DNA of 64,000 nt, taken from contig JAQOOI010000021.1 in NCBI GenBank assembly GCA_028554645.1, positions 2,666,001 to 2,730,000 of the forward strand, written 5' to 3'. Source of the DNA: Omphalotus guepiniiformis. Taxonomy: Eukaryota; Basidiomycota; Agaricomycetes; Agaricales; Omphalotaceae. The position numbers were made by a program, and so were the translations under genes. The stretch's first letter is position 1, and every line of letters begins with the position of its first letter. The notes beneath the pieces were generated by a model. The model saw nothing but the letters and a program-made list of their open reading frames with translations, ran no database searches and was not told the origin of the DNA. Of the stretch, positions 10,448 to 21,348 are shown one piece after another.

Positions 10448-12641
10448 ATGCCCATGTCTTCCTTCCTTGACCAACATCCTGATTTTCGTCGATACTTCCA
10501 ATCAGTTCAAGAATTATTATCAACATCTTACGGTGATTTTGTGGCTGCAGTCAATAACTGGTGGAGCAATAGGTATGTTCTACTGCCATCGATTACCAGA
10601 TCATGAGCTTATATATTGATGTAGGACAGAAACTCCTCTTTTCGTTCAAACGGTAACAGTGTTGCTGTCATCGAGCGCACCACTATTGGAAGAACTCGAA
10701 TCTCTCATTCAATTGAAACACAAGTCTAGCAGGCTCTTCGTCTGCTGGTCCCAAGATTACGACCGACACTCCGAGACGGCGACCTTCACAATCTTGGCAA
10801 ATACCAGTAATTCTTATATTTTCCCAGTATCGCCTGACGCACAAGGTGTGGCGCCCGAAACACCAAGAAGTACTGAAGAACTACGGCGTATATTGAAACT
10901 ACCTGACGCGCTGGAGCAGCTTCTGCGGATTGATTCTTCATGGATTCGTCCGATAATGCAACTATTACAATTTGTGTGTCCTGCGACTCCAGTACAATAA
11001 GGCTCGGCCTTGTCCTTATACTTTCGCTACAGGAGTCAGACGACAACGATGCGGACGGTAAATACAAGAAAGCATGCTTCAGATACCTAGAGCTCGCCAA
11101 AGAATTTTGTGTCCTTCCACCTTCTCTTTTTGTAAAGGAGATTGTGAAAGAAAGTGATGTACCAGCTGCTAGAGGCGGGTTCGCAGTCAGTTTTATCATT
11201 TCATCCGTTGGCAACACTCTTTCTACTGAGATAGTAATGCAATTTTATAGAATATCTATCGCGGCCAATATCGTGACCAAAAAGTTTGCTTGAAAGTTCT
11301 TCGCACGTTCATTGAGATTGATGAGAAAGCTCGGAAGAATCTTCAGTATGTGAGTATGAGCATTCAAGTTCTCCCATTAGACTGATTAGCCTGACTGTAC
11401 CTGAATTGTGGTAAAGGATTTCTGCCGTGAAGCACTGATATGGAAACCGCTATATCATCGGAATGTGCTCGAATTCCTAGGTGTAAACACTGAACTATTT
11501 TCTCCTGGATTTTGTCTTGTTTCGCCGTGGATGTCAAATGGTGATATCATCTCTTACCTCAAGAGTCATCCTGACCATAACAAGCTCTCTGCTGTACGTT
11601 CGCGAATGCTATCTTCGGGTAGGTATGTCACTGAAGGCCATTGTATACAGATCACTGATATTGCTCGCGGAATGGATTATCTGCACTCGTTAGATCATCC
11701 CATTGTACATGGCGATATTCGCGGGGTGTGTAATGATAGCCGTTACTTGCGTGAGCCTGTGCTATATATTGTATAGGCAAACATCCTTGTCAAAGATGAT
11801 GGTACCTGTTGCCTCGCTGATTTTGGTTTGGCACTGATAGCTGAAAGTCAAATTTCAACTGGTACAATCCACGGATCTCTTCGCTGGTTAGCTCCAGAGG
11901 CCATCCTTCCCGATGCTGCACCAGACACGGACAAACGACCGAGAGATATTTATGCTTTCGCTTGTACGATACTCGAGGTTTGCCCTTCATTCAACCATGC
12001 CCGCAAGGTGCACACTCACATGCCTATAGATCATCTCTGGCAAAGTACCCTTTGCGGATAGGCCAAAAGAGGGTACTGTCATCATCGACGTTAGTGATGA
12101 ACGCCGACCTCCTCGCCCAGAGGGTGTCTGGTGTTCAGATGAGATGTGGGCGCTTGTTGAGAGATGCTGGCCGCAGAACCCAAGAATGCGCCCAAACTCG
12201 AAGGCAATCTGTGATAGTCTGGAAAGGATGTCCCCGCCCAAAAAATCTGCCTCGTGTTCGTCAAGCACGTGAGTGCTCTGCATGGTTGATTTGAAAAAAT
12301 AAACGGCTCACGCTCGCAGTGTTTTCTCTAGCCTTTACTCAAGTAACTTCAAGTTGAGGTTAACACGCAGGGTTCGCGCGTCCTTGCCTAAGTCTTCCTT
12401 GAACTTGTGGGCAAGAACGAAGGCTATAACCTACTATTCCTATTCCGTTGGTCAGAACATCACTGTATGGACTTCCCATGTCATAAGTAAGTGAAGCCAT
12501 GATATTCGCTATGCTATCCCATAACTAACATACGGGCCTACAGTTGACGGTATACAATATGGGTCCGGAACTGGTTTCACGAAGATCACTGCTGAGGATG
12601 CTGCTGCTAAGCATGCTTTGCGAGTTATCTCTCAGAATTGA
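10448..12641 (+). CDS. TKL-type protein kinase fused to a C-terminal dsRNA-binding domain
   Basis: Ten exons join in one frame with GT-AG introns of 51-67 nt: 10448-10572, 10625-10973, 11033-11185, 11251-11349, 11417-11593, 11651-11725, 11777-11977, 12030-12268, 12320-12486 and 12544-12641, giving 560 aa. Residues 1-190 are a leader of unknown fold. The kinase core (about 195-470) shows the glycine-loop RGGFANIYRG, Lys224 in CLKVL, Glu247 in CREAL, the catalytic loop HGDIRGANIL (Asp323, Asn328), Asp341 in DFG and the APE motif (365-367), so it looks catalytically competent. Residues about 497-560 are a dsRNA-binding motif ending GSGTGFTKITAEDAAAKHAL. The usual KKxAK RNA-contact cluster is only partly kept (one Lys), so dsRNA binding is uncertain. 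A PKR-like link of dsRNA sensing to phosphorylation is inference. ATG 10448 follows an in-frame stop at 10379; ATG 10454 is an alternative start. Confidence 0.82.
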
Positions 12642-14715
12642 TGACCAACTGCGAGCCAACAACACATAAAAGTTTTCTACTTTGTATCCTGTTGTGCTAT
12701 GTATTTTGTTCATCTATACAATAGATGGCTTCAGTCACCTTTTCACATCTTCAGTTGTTGTGTAATGTGTACTCCATGTGGGTAGTACACTAATTTGTTT
12801 ACGCTGCTATCTAACGAACATCACTCGTTCAAAAGTGCATGATTAGTGAGAATTGAAGATTGAGATCAATTACTCAACATGAAGAGGAGTACAGATGCAC
12901 ATTATGATACCCAAATGAAGGGGGGTATGGCCGAAAGCTGAACCTTCTGAGTAGTGTAATGATTCTCCTCCCTCTCTTCACATCAGCTAGCATTGAAGCG
13001 GATGTGCTACCAAGACCACGCACATGCACCGGTAGCGCTGTGCTGTTTGTGTCAGTCCACTGTAGAATCTCCGTACTCCAATGTGTGTCAAACACAATAC
13101 TATGTGACCTGCGGAAACGAAAACCCACATCTGTCACTAAAGAGAGGCATGCTTCCAGTGGAATACCTGAAGCTTCTGATATATGAGTGTAAAACAATTG
13201 CCTTGCTAGCAAAGTATGCTTGAAGTATGCTTATGATGTCTTGCAAGTTTTTTACTCATACCCAATGATATGGCCAGCCCGTGATCCCTAGTACTCCAGT
13301 TATAGTGTGAATTGTTGGATGTAGTCTAGTATCTGTACATAGCGCCCGAGACTCCCGACGAAGGTTCTACCATGGTCTAAGCACCATGAGCTCGGCCTTC
13401 GCTGGGTCAACGGGCCTGTCGTCCGGCCCCAGAAGTGGTGTTTCTGTCTAGTGACCGTACCGTAATACACTTCCTTCCTTCCTTCCTCCTGATTCGGACT
13501 CATATTAGACCTCGGACTGTACTTACTTGTTTTGTTTCATGTAGTCTCGGACATCTTGAATACTGTGCGGGATCACGATCCCGGACGAACTGGGAACTCG
13601 GTCATTTGAGGAATGCGGCATGAGCGAGGCCATAAAGAATACCTTCGCAATCTAAAATTGTCATATGATATCTATAGGAACCCTGAGTGTATTTGTAGAT
13701 GGATAATTAGGAATACTGGACACCCGAGTTGTTCAGCCATGAGGAGCGTGTCTTAGATTACGTAATCTTCTTATTTCCTTGCCAGCAAAGAGGCCACCAC
13801 TTTTTCATTTCCTCACTTCTTGCCTTCATTGTATCCTCAAAAGGATTGCGAAAGCCGGAGGAATGTACGCACCTACCTGGATCAAGATACTCTAAGGTGG
13901 AGAATACCTTCAACTCTTTCTTGCCTTTTTGCTGCATGTCTGATGATCCAGACAAGGTTGACTCTGAATTCCCTCCATGCATGTTCAACGTGTACTATAA
14001 CGAAATGAGCAGCTCAAGGGTGGTATCCTGCAACAATATCCCTGTTCAACATATTTTTTATGAATTTTTTCATAGCTCTATTCACCATCTACTCTGGATA
14101 GTATGGATAGGCTCTGCACCCAAAGAGGTGCAAGAATGGGAGGAATAGTGAGCAATGACAGGGTTCTTGTATGTCTATGAGTTCTATTATATGGAGTCAA
14201 TGCTAATTGGGTGATGTACTGCCCAACAAAAGCTTTCAGAGGTGCAATTCAAACCAACAGTTGTGTCACTTGTACTCATGCTTTGCAGTACCCAATGTCA
14301 AGCTTGGAGAAGACTATATCATCCGTGAGCGTCGTATCGCTGATCACTCACATGGATACTGCTGATCTTCTTTATAGTATTTCACAATTCTGGTAATCAC
14401 TGCCACAATTCAAGGGATATTGTATGATACAATGCGTGTAAATGACAGGAGCAAGGTTCATGTACGTCTACATATTGCTTCCTCCAGTATAGATGATGCT
14501 GAAGTGTTACTACAGTTAGGTAGTATTATGCCAATACTATTGTTTCTCATGTGTGCAATGATGTGGCGTAGCAGAGACAATGATCAACAACTTTGTTTGA
14601 GTTCAAAGAGTAATAGTGCAGCCTGGTACTATCTATGTTGCCTGGTGTTTCATTGGTATATAACATCTTTACCATCTTCATCTCTTGCTCATAGCCCACA
14701 TCTTCTCAATATTCT
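12642..14715. other. No intact gene; decayed accessory sequence
   Basis: It begins with the 3' UTR of the kinase-dsRBM gene. A 14-bp run GGGGGGTATGGCCG, followed shortly by GCTGAACCTTC, lies at about 12919-12946 and recurs near 43803. Open frames up to 140 codons (13729-14148) exist on both strands over the same bases and show no domain. I see no RNA gene or terminal repeats. Confidence 0.4.
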
Positions 14716-15352
14716 GTGATTTTGTTGTCTCTTTCCACTTCTGCTATGAATTCTCGCACTCTATCATTGTCTCCTTCTACAGTCTCTGACTCTATGTATA
14801 CCGACATGCCAGATCTCGTACCTGTTGAGCCAGACGAGCTCCTTGATGACATCTCTATTGGATTACACGACAACCCTTCTCTTGCTCCACTTAGTGCTGT
14901 TGTTATCAGTGCTGACTTTTGCACCTCGACTTCTCTTGGGCCTGACACCTCTGGTGCAGCATCTTCCAATTCAACTCCTGTTGTTTTTGTTCAGGCAGAT
15001 GATCTTGATGTCAATAATCTGGAAGAGTTGGACCAGGAGGCACATATTCAAGCTGTGATTCGAGCTATTCATATTCAGCACGCTGTAGCTAGTGGCAAGA
15101 CACTTTCCACCTGATCTGCTGCAAAGGCTTTTCTGGTTCCAAATTCTACACTTCATGATCAACTGAAAGGTGTTGATACATGAGCTGAGGCTCATGCTCA
15201 TCTGCAGAATCTTTCGCCTTCTCAGGAGGAAGTGCTTGTTGAGTGGATCAAGGAGCATGGCCGTTGTGGTGTTCCTTTGACTTATTCTGCTATCCTGGAT
15301 TGTGCTGCGGGTATTGCAGAAAGACCAATGGGCAAGAATTGGGTGAAGCGCT
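14716..15352 (+). pseudogene. N-terminal remnant of a pogo-type (CENP-B-like) transposase
   Basis: Reading from about 14716, an acidic Ser-rich leader is followed by a helix-turn-helix of pipsqueak/CENP-B type (SAAKAFLVPNSTLHDQLKG). The second HTH follows (LSPSQEEVLVEWIKEHG... to GKNWVKR near 15352). Two in-frame TGA stops (15112-15114 and 15179-15181) interrupt it, and the sequence ends just where the DDE catalytic domain should follow. It lies about 100 bp from the outer retrotransposon LTR. It is a dead fragment, unrelated in detail to the intact transposase at 61363-63970. Confidence 0.65.
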
Positions 15353-15459
15353 GATGAGAATGAAACGGGGAAATGAACTGCTAAAGGGCTAATGAACAAA
15401 AAACCCAAAAACAACCAAAACAACCAAGTCACTCGAAAGGTGCAAGTCTGAGGGGGCGT

Positions 15460-16731
15460 TGTCGAAGGTCCCGCACAACCAAACTTATGGCTTCTTTATT
15501 AGAACTTTATATCTTTATCATAAGAACTTTATAATTGAGCTTTTAAAATGCACTAAGGCAAAAAGTAGCACAAGACGGTTTTTGAACAAGACAGGTGTTC
15601 ACTGCACAATCACAACCAATTGACCACAAGATCAAACAACCAATCCCAATAACACAACCAGTTCAATTCAACCAACAATGATCTTTATACAATATCACAA
15701 TAAACACCGGACTATAAACAGACCAGGACAACTTTATGTTTTTGGTAGGATTTCCCTTCACAGGCACAATTCACGTTATAAAGACAATCCCCAGTGACCC
15801 TGTGACTCTATGGTACTCTCCTGGATTTTCTCTCTCCAAGTTACTGCCCTTTTATACATACTGCCAGTCCAAAATTAATAAAAACGGAAATTATAGCTAA
15901 ACTGTCCTGTTCTATATATATACCTATATCCGTGTACGTAGGTTGTAAGTATCTGTATCAAGTATGTCCATTATTACTTGTTATAGATCTATTTTATGAG
16001 ACAAACCTCAAAAATGTGTTTTAATTCCATTATTTTTATTGTGGGCAATATTCAGCCCCTTTATTTCATTTTTACGGATTTCCTTGACCTTTCTCGGACA
16101 TCCGGGTTCCATAGGATTAATCACCTGATAGACATTATACCCCTCAAAGTATCACATTGTTCCGTCAAAGGAACTCCTTCAATTCAGTAGTATTCCAAGA
16201 AATTTTACTGATCGAGTTTTTACACCTCCTAACCGGTTTCTTGTCAAGCACCTTTCACCAGACAATTAATCGAAGCAAATTTCCTTGATCAACTTTTGTT
16301 CCTGGCAATTAATTAAGGAGTAAGTACCCCAAAACTATTCTAGATCCATTATTCCAACTCTATTTCACGTTCCATCCATTTTTAGTTTCCGCCGGGTTTT
16401 TAATCTTTATTGACTGGAGGAAGATGTTCCCCTAATAATTATATGATGCAATTGACGTTGTGATGTCAGAGTTCTCATTACGAGATTGGGTGAGTCTGAT
16501 TCAACAGTGGATGGCTATTGATCAATTCTCTACATCACAACTATACTGACTAGCCTAGAATCTTGATACACATGTTGTACCGTAGGTAATAGAACATGCT
16601 TTATTACTCAATTCACAACACATTTTGATTGACAAGGTAGGCACCTTTCAACCCTCTATATCCCTCACTGCAAATGCCTAAAGTGATTAATCACCTGGCT
16701 TTTAATGCAGATGCCGAAAATCGGTGTATCA
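15460..16731 (-). repeat. 3' LTR of the older element
   Basis: On the minus strand this runs TGATACACC...CCTTCGACA, i.e. TG...CA, and it abuts a polypurine tract at 16732. The position matches the LTR-tract junction of the younger element. Because the other LTR is missing, the far boundary at 15460 rests only on the TG/CA rule. The length would be about 1.27 kb. It differs in sequence from the younger element's LTR. Confidence 0.5.
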
Positions 16732-16755
16732 TCTCCCCCAAACTAAAATCTTGAC
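16732..16755 (-). other. 3' polypurine tract of the older element
   Basis: On the minus strand a T-rich box (ATTTTAGTTT) runs into GGGGGAGA directly before the LTR's TG. The younger element has nearly the same layout at 39531-39551. It would prime plus-strand DNA synthesis. Confidence 0.65.
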
Positions 16756-17122
16756 TGTCCCCGGTCAATTCTTCAGCCAATCTACTGACTTTAGTTTATA
16801 GTACAGCAGTTGTTAAGAGTTCAATAAAGTTTTCCTTCAACATTATTCACCCAGTCAATATTCCATTATTCAAACACCGGGTTGAAAGCCGCTATGGCAC
16901 GATCACGTGACTTTTTGCCAAACTGCCAGAACTGAATACAAACAGCTTTGGCCTCACGAACTCAGAAGTGTGTTTTCCTAACTCGTTCATTTTAAAGTTT
17001 TTCTGGAATATCGGCCCTCAACACGAGCTGTTTCCCATCATAGGTGAGTCATTATTACCTTATACGTTGTCATTTCTTTTATTCACATCTTTTTCCTTTT
17101 CACGCTCGTCACTTCATTATAT

Positions 17123-19211
17123 ATGGGTTCAACTTCGCTTTTTCTTTCTTCATATGATTCCTATCCCTCTGACTCTCAGAATTTACAGAACGAGCAGGAA
17201 CTTGGTTCTCTCCCTTCTGACCTTCATTCTACTGCTTTCAATTGTTCTATCCTTCTTCTTTGTTGGTTGTATTCTCTCCCTACTTCGTTTGCTCCAATGG
17301 CTCCCAAGAAAGACGGCTCAGGTAACAAGAAGAAACACGACTCTGGGCAGACGACTTCTGCAGGGACGTCCACTATAGCTCCTCGTAAGAAAGCTTCCCC
17401 TGTCTTTTCACCGGTTTCTCTTCCTCGCGTGCAGCATATCACGCTCCAAGAGGCCATGGTTGCAATCCAGTGCCATGTCTCAGATGTTTATATTCGCCTC
17501 TTCGAAAAAGACAACAATCCTAGCTTCCGAGTCGCTCATCTAATCACGCCCTTGAATAACACTTATACTGCCTGGGTAAGATCCATTTAGGTTTTATTCA
17601 TTATTTCTTTACTAATGTCCTTATTACTTTCTAGCACACGTTTTATGAAGACTGGACCTCTGACGACAATTTCCCTTACTACGCGAGATGTTTTTGGTGG
17701 TCTATCTCTCGTCTAGCTTGGCGTCTACAAGATACCGGCCTTTCTGACTTGGAAACTCTCGAACCGATGGTAATCCCCAAAGCAATGCTCCGTGAGCTAA
17801 AAGCGCTCAAGTTCAAGGTTCGTTTTTCTTATATCCTTCTTTTTGTATCGTTACTTACGACTCATTTCAGCTGTATCCTTTATCTCGTCAACTTCCTCCC
17901 ATCGAATCCTATCGCTTTCAAAACGAGAACTCCTTTGACTTCTCCTCCCTTCCAGAATTCGATGTCTCGGTGCTTCCTGAGCTTCTGTCCAAAGCTTCTC
18001 CTAAGAAACTCAAGGAGTCGCCGCCCGTTGAAGAATCTTCTGACGACGAAGAAGAAGAAGAGGATGAGCTGGAGTCTCCGCCAAAGAAAAAGGTGAAGTG
18101 TGTTCCTTCCCCGGCACTTCGATCACAGATTCAAACTCAGTCAACTACTTTGATTCCTACATCTACCCGTTCCGGTGTTTCACGTGGTCGAGGTTGTCCC
18201 AAAAAGGTCAAACCTGAGGTAGATATCTTTATTCAATCATTTTATTAACATTATTTTTACTAACTAATCCCATTTCTAGGAAACAGTTGAGGTTAGCGCT
18301 GGCAAAGACGACAAAGTAGTCGAAACTGTTACTGTCAACCCCTACAGAATTACATACACTACCAATGCAGTAAGTTCCACATTATATCTTTATTCTTGTT
18401 TCTTAACTGTTCTCTTTAGCCAACCAGTAGCAAGAAGTCCTTTATCAGGGATTCACGCCTCGCCACCTCCGCAGCTACGATTCCCTTCAATTTCGTTGAT
18501 CCTACCGGCTTACGGCACAAGTTCAAGGATCTTGTCACCATCAATCGGTCTCTCCAGGGTTACAGCTTGAATCCCATCTGTGCTGGATGCCTAGCCGGCA
18601 ATCTCCGTCAGCCATGCATATGGCGCAGAGAGGACAACAAATGTAGTGTCTGCAAGAAATGGAAACAACCTTGTTCCTTTCAATATTTGCTTGATGGTAT
18701 CACGAAGGTGCGCAACCTTGCTTTCCAGGAAGGACGTCAACACCCCGCTGGTACGTAGTCCCATTTTTTTAATCTTTTTCTTTCATTCTAATTTCGTTTC
18801 ATTTAGCGATCAACACACACATTTCGGGGTTACTACAACTTCACGCTGAGCTCGACAACCTCATTTGACAACCTCGTTTAACAATCGAATCAAACTCGCG
18901 AGTCCGCTAAATGTTTGAGTTCATTGATCCAAACAGAACAACAGTGTCTTTGCGAATTGTGTGTAGATGCTTGCAGCGTTCTTTGTTCTCTCGAACCGGA
19001 TGCGGAATTCCTAGTGAGTAAAGGCCAGATGGAATTGCTAGCAGCAGCTCTCGGGTGGCAAGTCGATGACTTTTGGCTTCATAGTGCAATCAGCACCAAC
19101 AACCAAGGCGAACCCATAGCCATAGATCCCGCGTTTTTAGACAGGGCTAGAGAAACTGCAAATCAAAGTGCAGGAGTTGGGGAATTGCAGGAGGTAAGTC
19201 CAGAAGCTTAG
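17123..19211 (+). pseudogene. Antisense accessory gene A of the older element (decayed)
   Basis: A multi-exon gene running opposite to its element's pol. Exons read through TPLNNTYTAW, WWSISRLAWRLQDTGL, an acidic Lys/Ser/Glu-rich middle (near 17990-18110), and a cysteine cluster CAGC-x8-C-x7-CSVC-x6-C (about 18577-18690). The last part, LLAAALGW (near 19045), matches LLATALGW of gene A at 36723-39247. The acidic middle and cysteine cluster are also shared. Introns are short with GT...AG. Decay is visible near 18850-18885: a 13-bp tandem duplication (GACAACCTC...), a TGA and a TAA break the frame before the last exon. An alternative start is ATG 17297 (MAPKKDGS). Function unknown. The cysteine spacing resembles fungal Zn2Cys6 clusters, so a nucleic-acid-binding regulator is possible. 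Confidence 0.6.
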
Positions 19212-19697
19212 GCACTGGACTTACACTTTCTATTCATTCTATTCACCCCAGCTTCTTCTTTTGAACGTGTTTATCTCTGCTTTTCTTGACGGTCTCATTT
19301 CATTGTAGGTTGCCACTCGTCGAAACAAACACTTTATACAGACAATATCTTTACCATACCGCTGTTTGTACCTAAGTTTAAGTTCTACCACTTGCTTGTA
19401 GACACTTAGTGTACTGAATTATCATTGTCATTGTGCTTTCTTTTATTGATTATGTGTGAATTTAAACCTTAAGACTCTAAGAAATCGAAGTCGCAGCTGA
19501 CTTTCTGAAGTCCAGCTGAAATTCAAAATCAAAGATTGACACTCAGCGCTTAAATTTCATATTAAGAAATGACCACAACATTCAATATTACCATTCTTTT
19601 TACTTTGTTTTTCCCTCTATTCTTTATGTTTTTTTTAATTTGAAGGACGAATATACACTGGATAATAAATATATTGATAAGTTTTCCGGAACTTGTC

Positions 19698-19721
19698 ACC
19701 CCTCCCCCAAACTAAAAATTT
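19698..19721 (-). other. Internal polypurine tract of the older element
   Basis: On the minus strand AATTTTTAGTTT is followed by GGGGGAGGGG, almost the same as the tract beside the 3' LTR at 16732. It lies between antisense genes A and B, about 190 bp upstream of the gene B start. The younger element has the equivalent at 36096-36119. Confidence 0.6.
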
Positions 19722-19903
19722 CAGCGCCCCCGCTGAACATTATACTCCTAAGACAATTTGAAGACAATTTTTCGACCTCAAAAATTTTTAGCCAGATACA
19801 ATACATTTTCCCGCTATAAAAGAACAAATATATGGATCCAAAAATGCACTGAACCATCATTCATTCGTTCTATAACCCGTTATCACAAGCTCTTACTTTC
19901 TCA

Positions 19904-21193
19904 ATGGCACCTACTCCCACTTTCATCAAAGAAGACTGGCTTGCGCTGCTAGAACTTCATCGCGGCACCTTTGACCGTGCTTGTGCTCGTAATGTTTCTG
20001 ACAGAGAGATGTTCCAATTTGCTAAGACACTTTGTGACTTCTTGGTACGTTCTTTCATTTTTAATAATCGTCCGGCATTTAATAATAAATTGAGTTTAAG
20101 GTTAAACCCCTCGATATGACTACTATGGCTGCCGACGATGAACTCTTCAAGAAGTTTGAAGACAACGTCACTGCCCTTCAGGCAGTTATGGCGGCTCGTT
20201 CTCAAATGTCACCTCTTCGTTCTGTAGCTGGACTTCAGAAACACCTTGACCGTATGGTTCAAGAACGTCTCAAGAATGCTGCTGCTGAAGCAGTTGCTAA
20301 GGCTAAGGAAGAAGGTAACAATCGTAAACGCAAGGTACGAATATCTATCGGACTTATATTCATTATCTAACTTTATTCCAGGGCAAGGAAACTCCCAAGT
20401 CTAAGGCTGTTTGTGACAACGACGACAATGTTGAAGTCATTATTACCCCTCCTCTCGACAAAACTGTCGGTGAAGCACTTGTAAGTAATTTTCACCTGGT
20501 AATTAATAACTTTGTACTAACATTTTGTACCCATTGTTCTTACAGATGACTGATGGTACTAAGGACTCTAGCAGTGCTAAAGAAGCTAGTGCCATCAAGA
20601 ATCTTACTGTAAGTCACTTATTATTTTCAACCGGACATATATTAATTCCTTATTGCAAACCAACACGCCGTTGTAAGCATGTCATACTCAGCAGTTCCTG
20701 GATTGGATCAATTCTCTGGCGCATACAGGGAGGCTAACCACTACATTTCGAAGGGTTTTGCGACATCCGGCCAAAAACGACTTAAGCTGGAAACAGCTGT
20801 TTCAAATCTTAGTGAAGAAACTGACTGTAAGTACACACTTAATAGTATTCATTATACATTCTGATGTTATTCTTTATAGTTGAGAAGGCCCTACATGATA
20901 TGGCTCACACTAGTGTTCTTAAGACACTTGCGTTCATTCCATACTACGATTACGACCAACTCACGCTCGAATCTCTTAAGGCTATTCACAACTGCCTTCG
21001 TACCGAGTGTTCTACTCTCGCACACATTGTTCAAACCAACGGCGCTCGTTATCGTGACATGCAGAAGTTAGCAGACAATCTTTCCTTAGTTATTAAGAAG
21101 AAGTCCATTAAAGGTAGTTCCGATGTTGACGGAGATGACTCCATGGACTCTGTAGATTCTACCTCTACTACCAACATGACTACTGATGAGTAG
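19904..21193 (+). CDS. Antisense accessory gene B of the older element
   Basis: About six exons, starting at ATG 19904 (MAPTPTFIKEDW) and ending at TAG 21191-21193, antisense to pol of its own element. The chain runs through an exon ending DFL (20043), a Lys/Ala-rich coiled-coil-like exon (QKHLDRMVQERLKNAAAEAV), a short acidic exon (NVEVIITPPL), a Thr/Ser/Lys exon, NLSEETD, and a last exon beginning FEKALHDMAHT that contains LAFIPYYDYDQLTLESLKAI. The gene at 34481-35882 has the same order, the same splice point after EETD, and a matching last exon. No known domain was recognised. No stop interrupts this model, unlike its neighbour gene A. The splice between the Thr/Ser/Lys exon and the NLSEETD exon is uncertain. 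Confidence 0.6.
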
Positions 21194-21348
21194 TTCCCTT
21201 GGTACCACTTATTTACAACGTTCTTTTAAATGTCCGGCATATATTATATATACCTACACACTGTCTTTACTATACATTATGTTCATACTCAGAGTCGGGT
21301 AGTGACTAGATAACTTTGTAATGAAGGATACTAGTTGCAACTCCGAGT

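Noticed and set aside
10801..10840. Possible extra 39-nt intron in exon 2 of the kinase gene
   Set aside because: Too short for this genome's introns; the exon is open without it.
13729..14148. 140-codon frame in the 12.6-14.7 kb region
   Set aside because: No domain, and overlapping frames of similar length on both strands.
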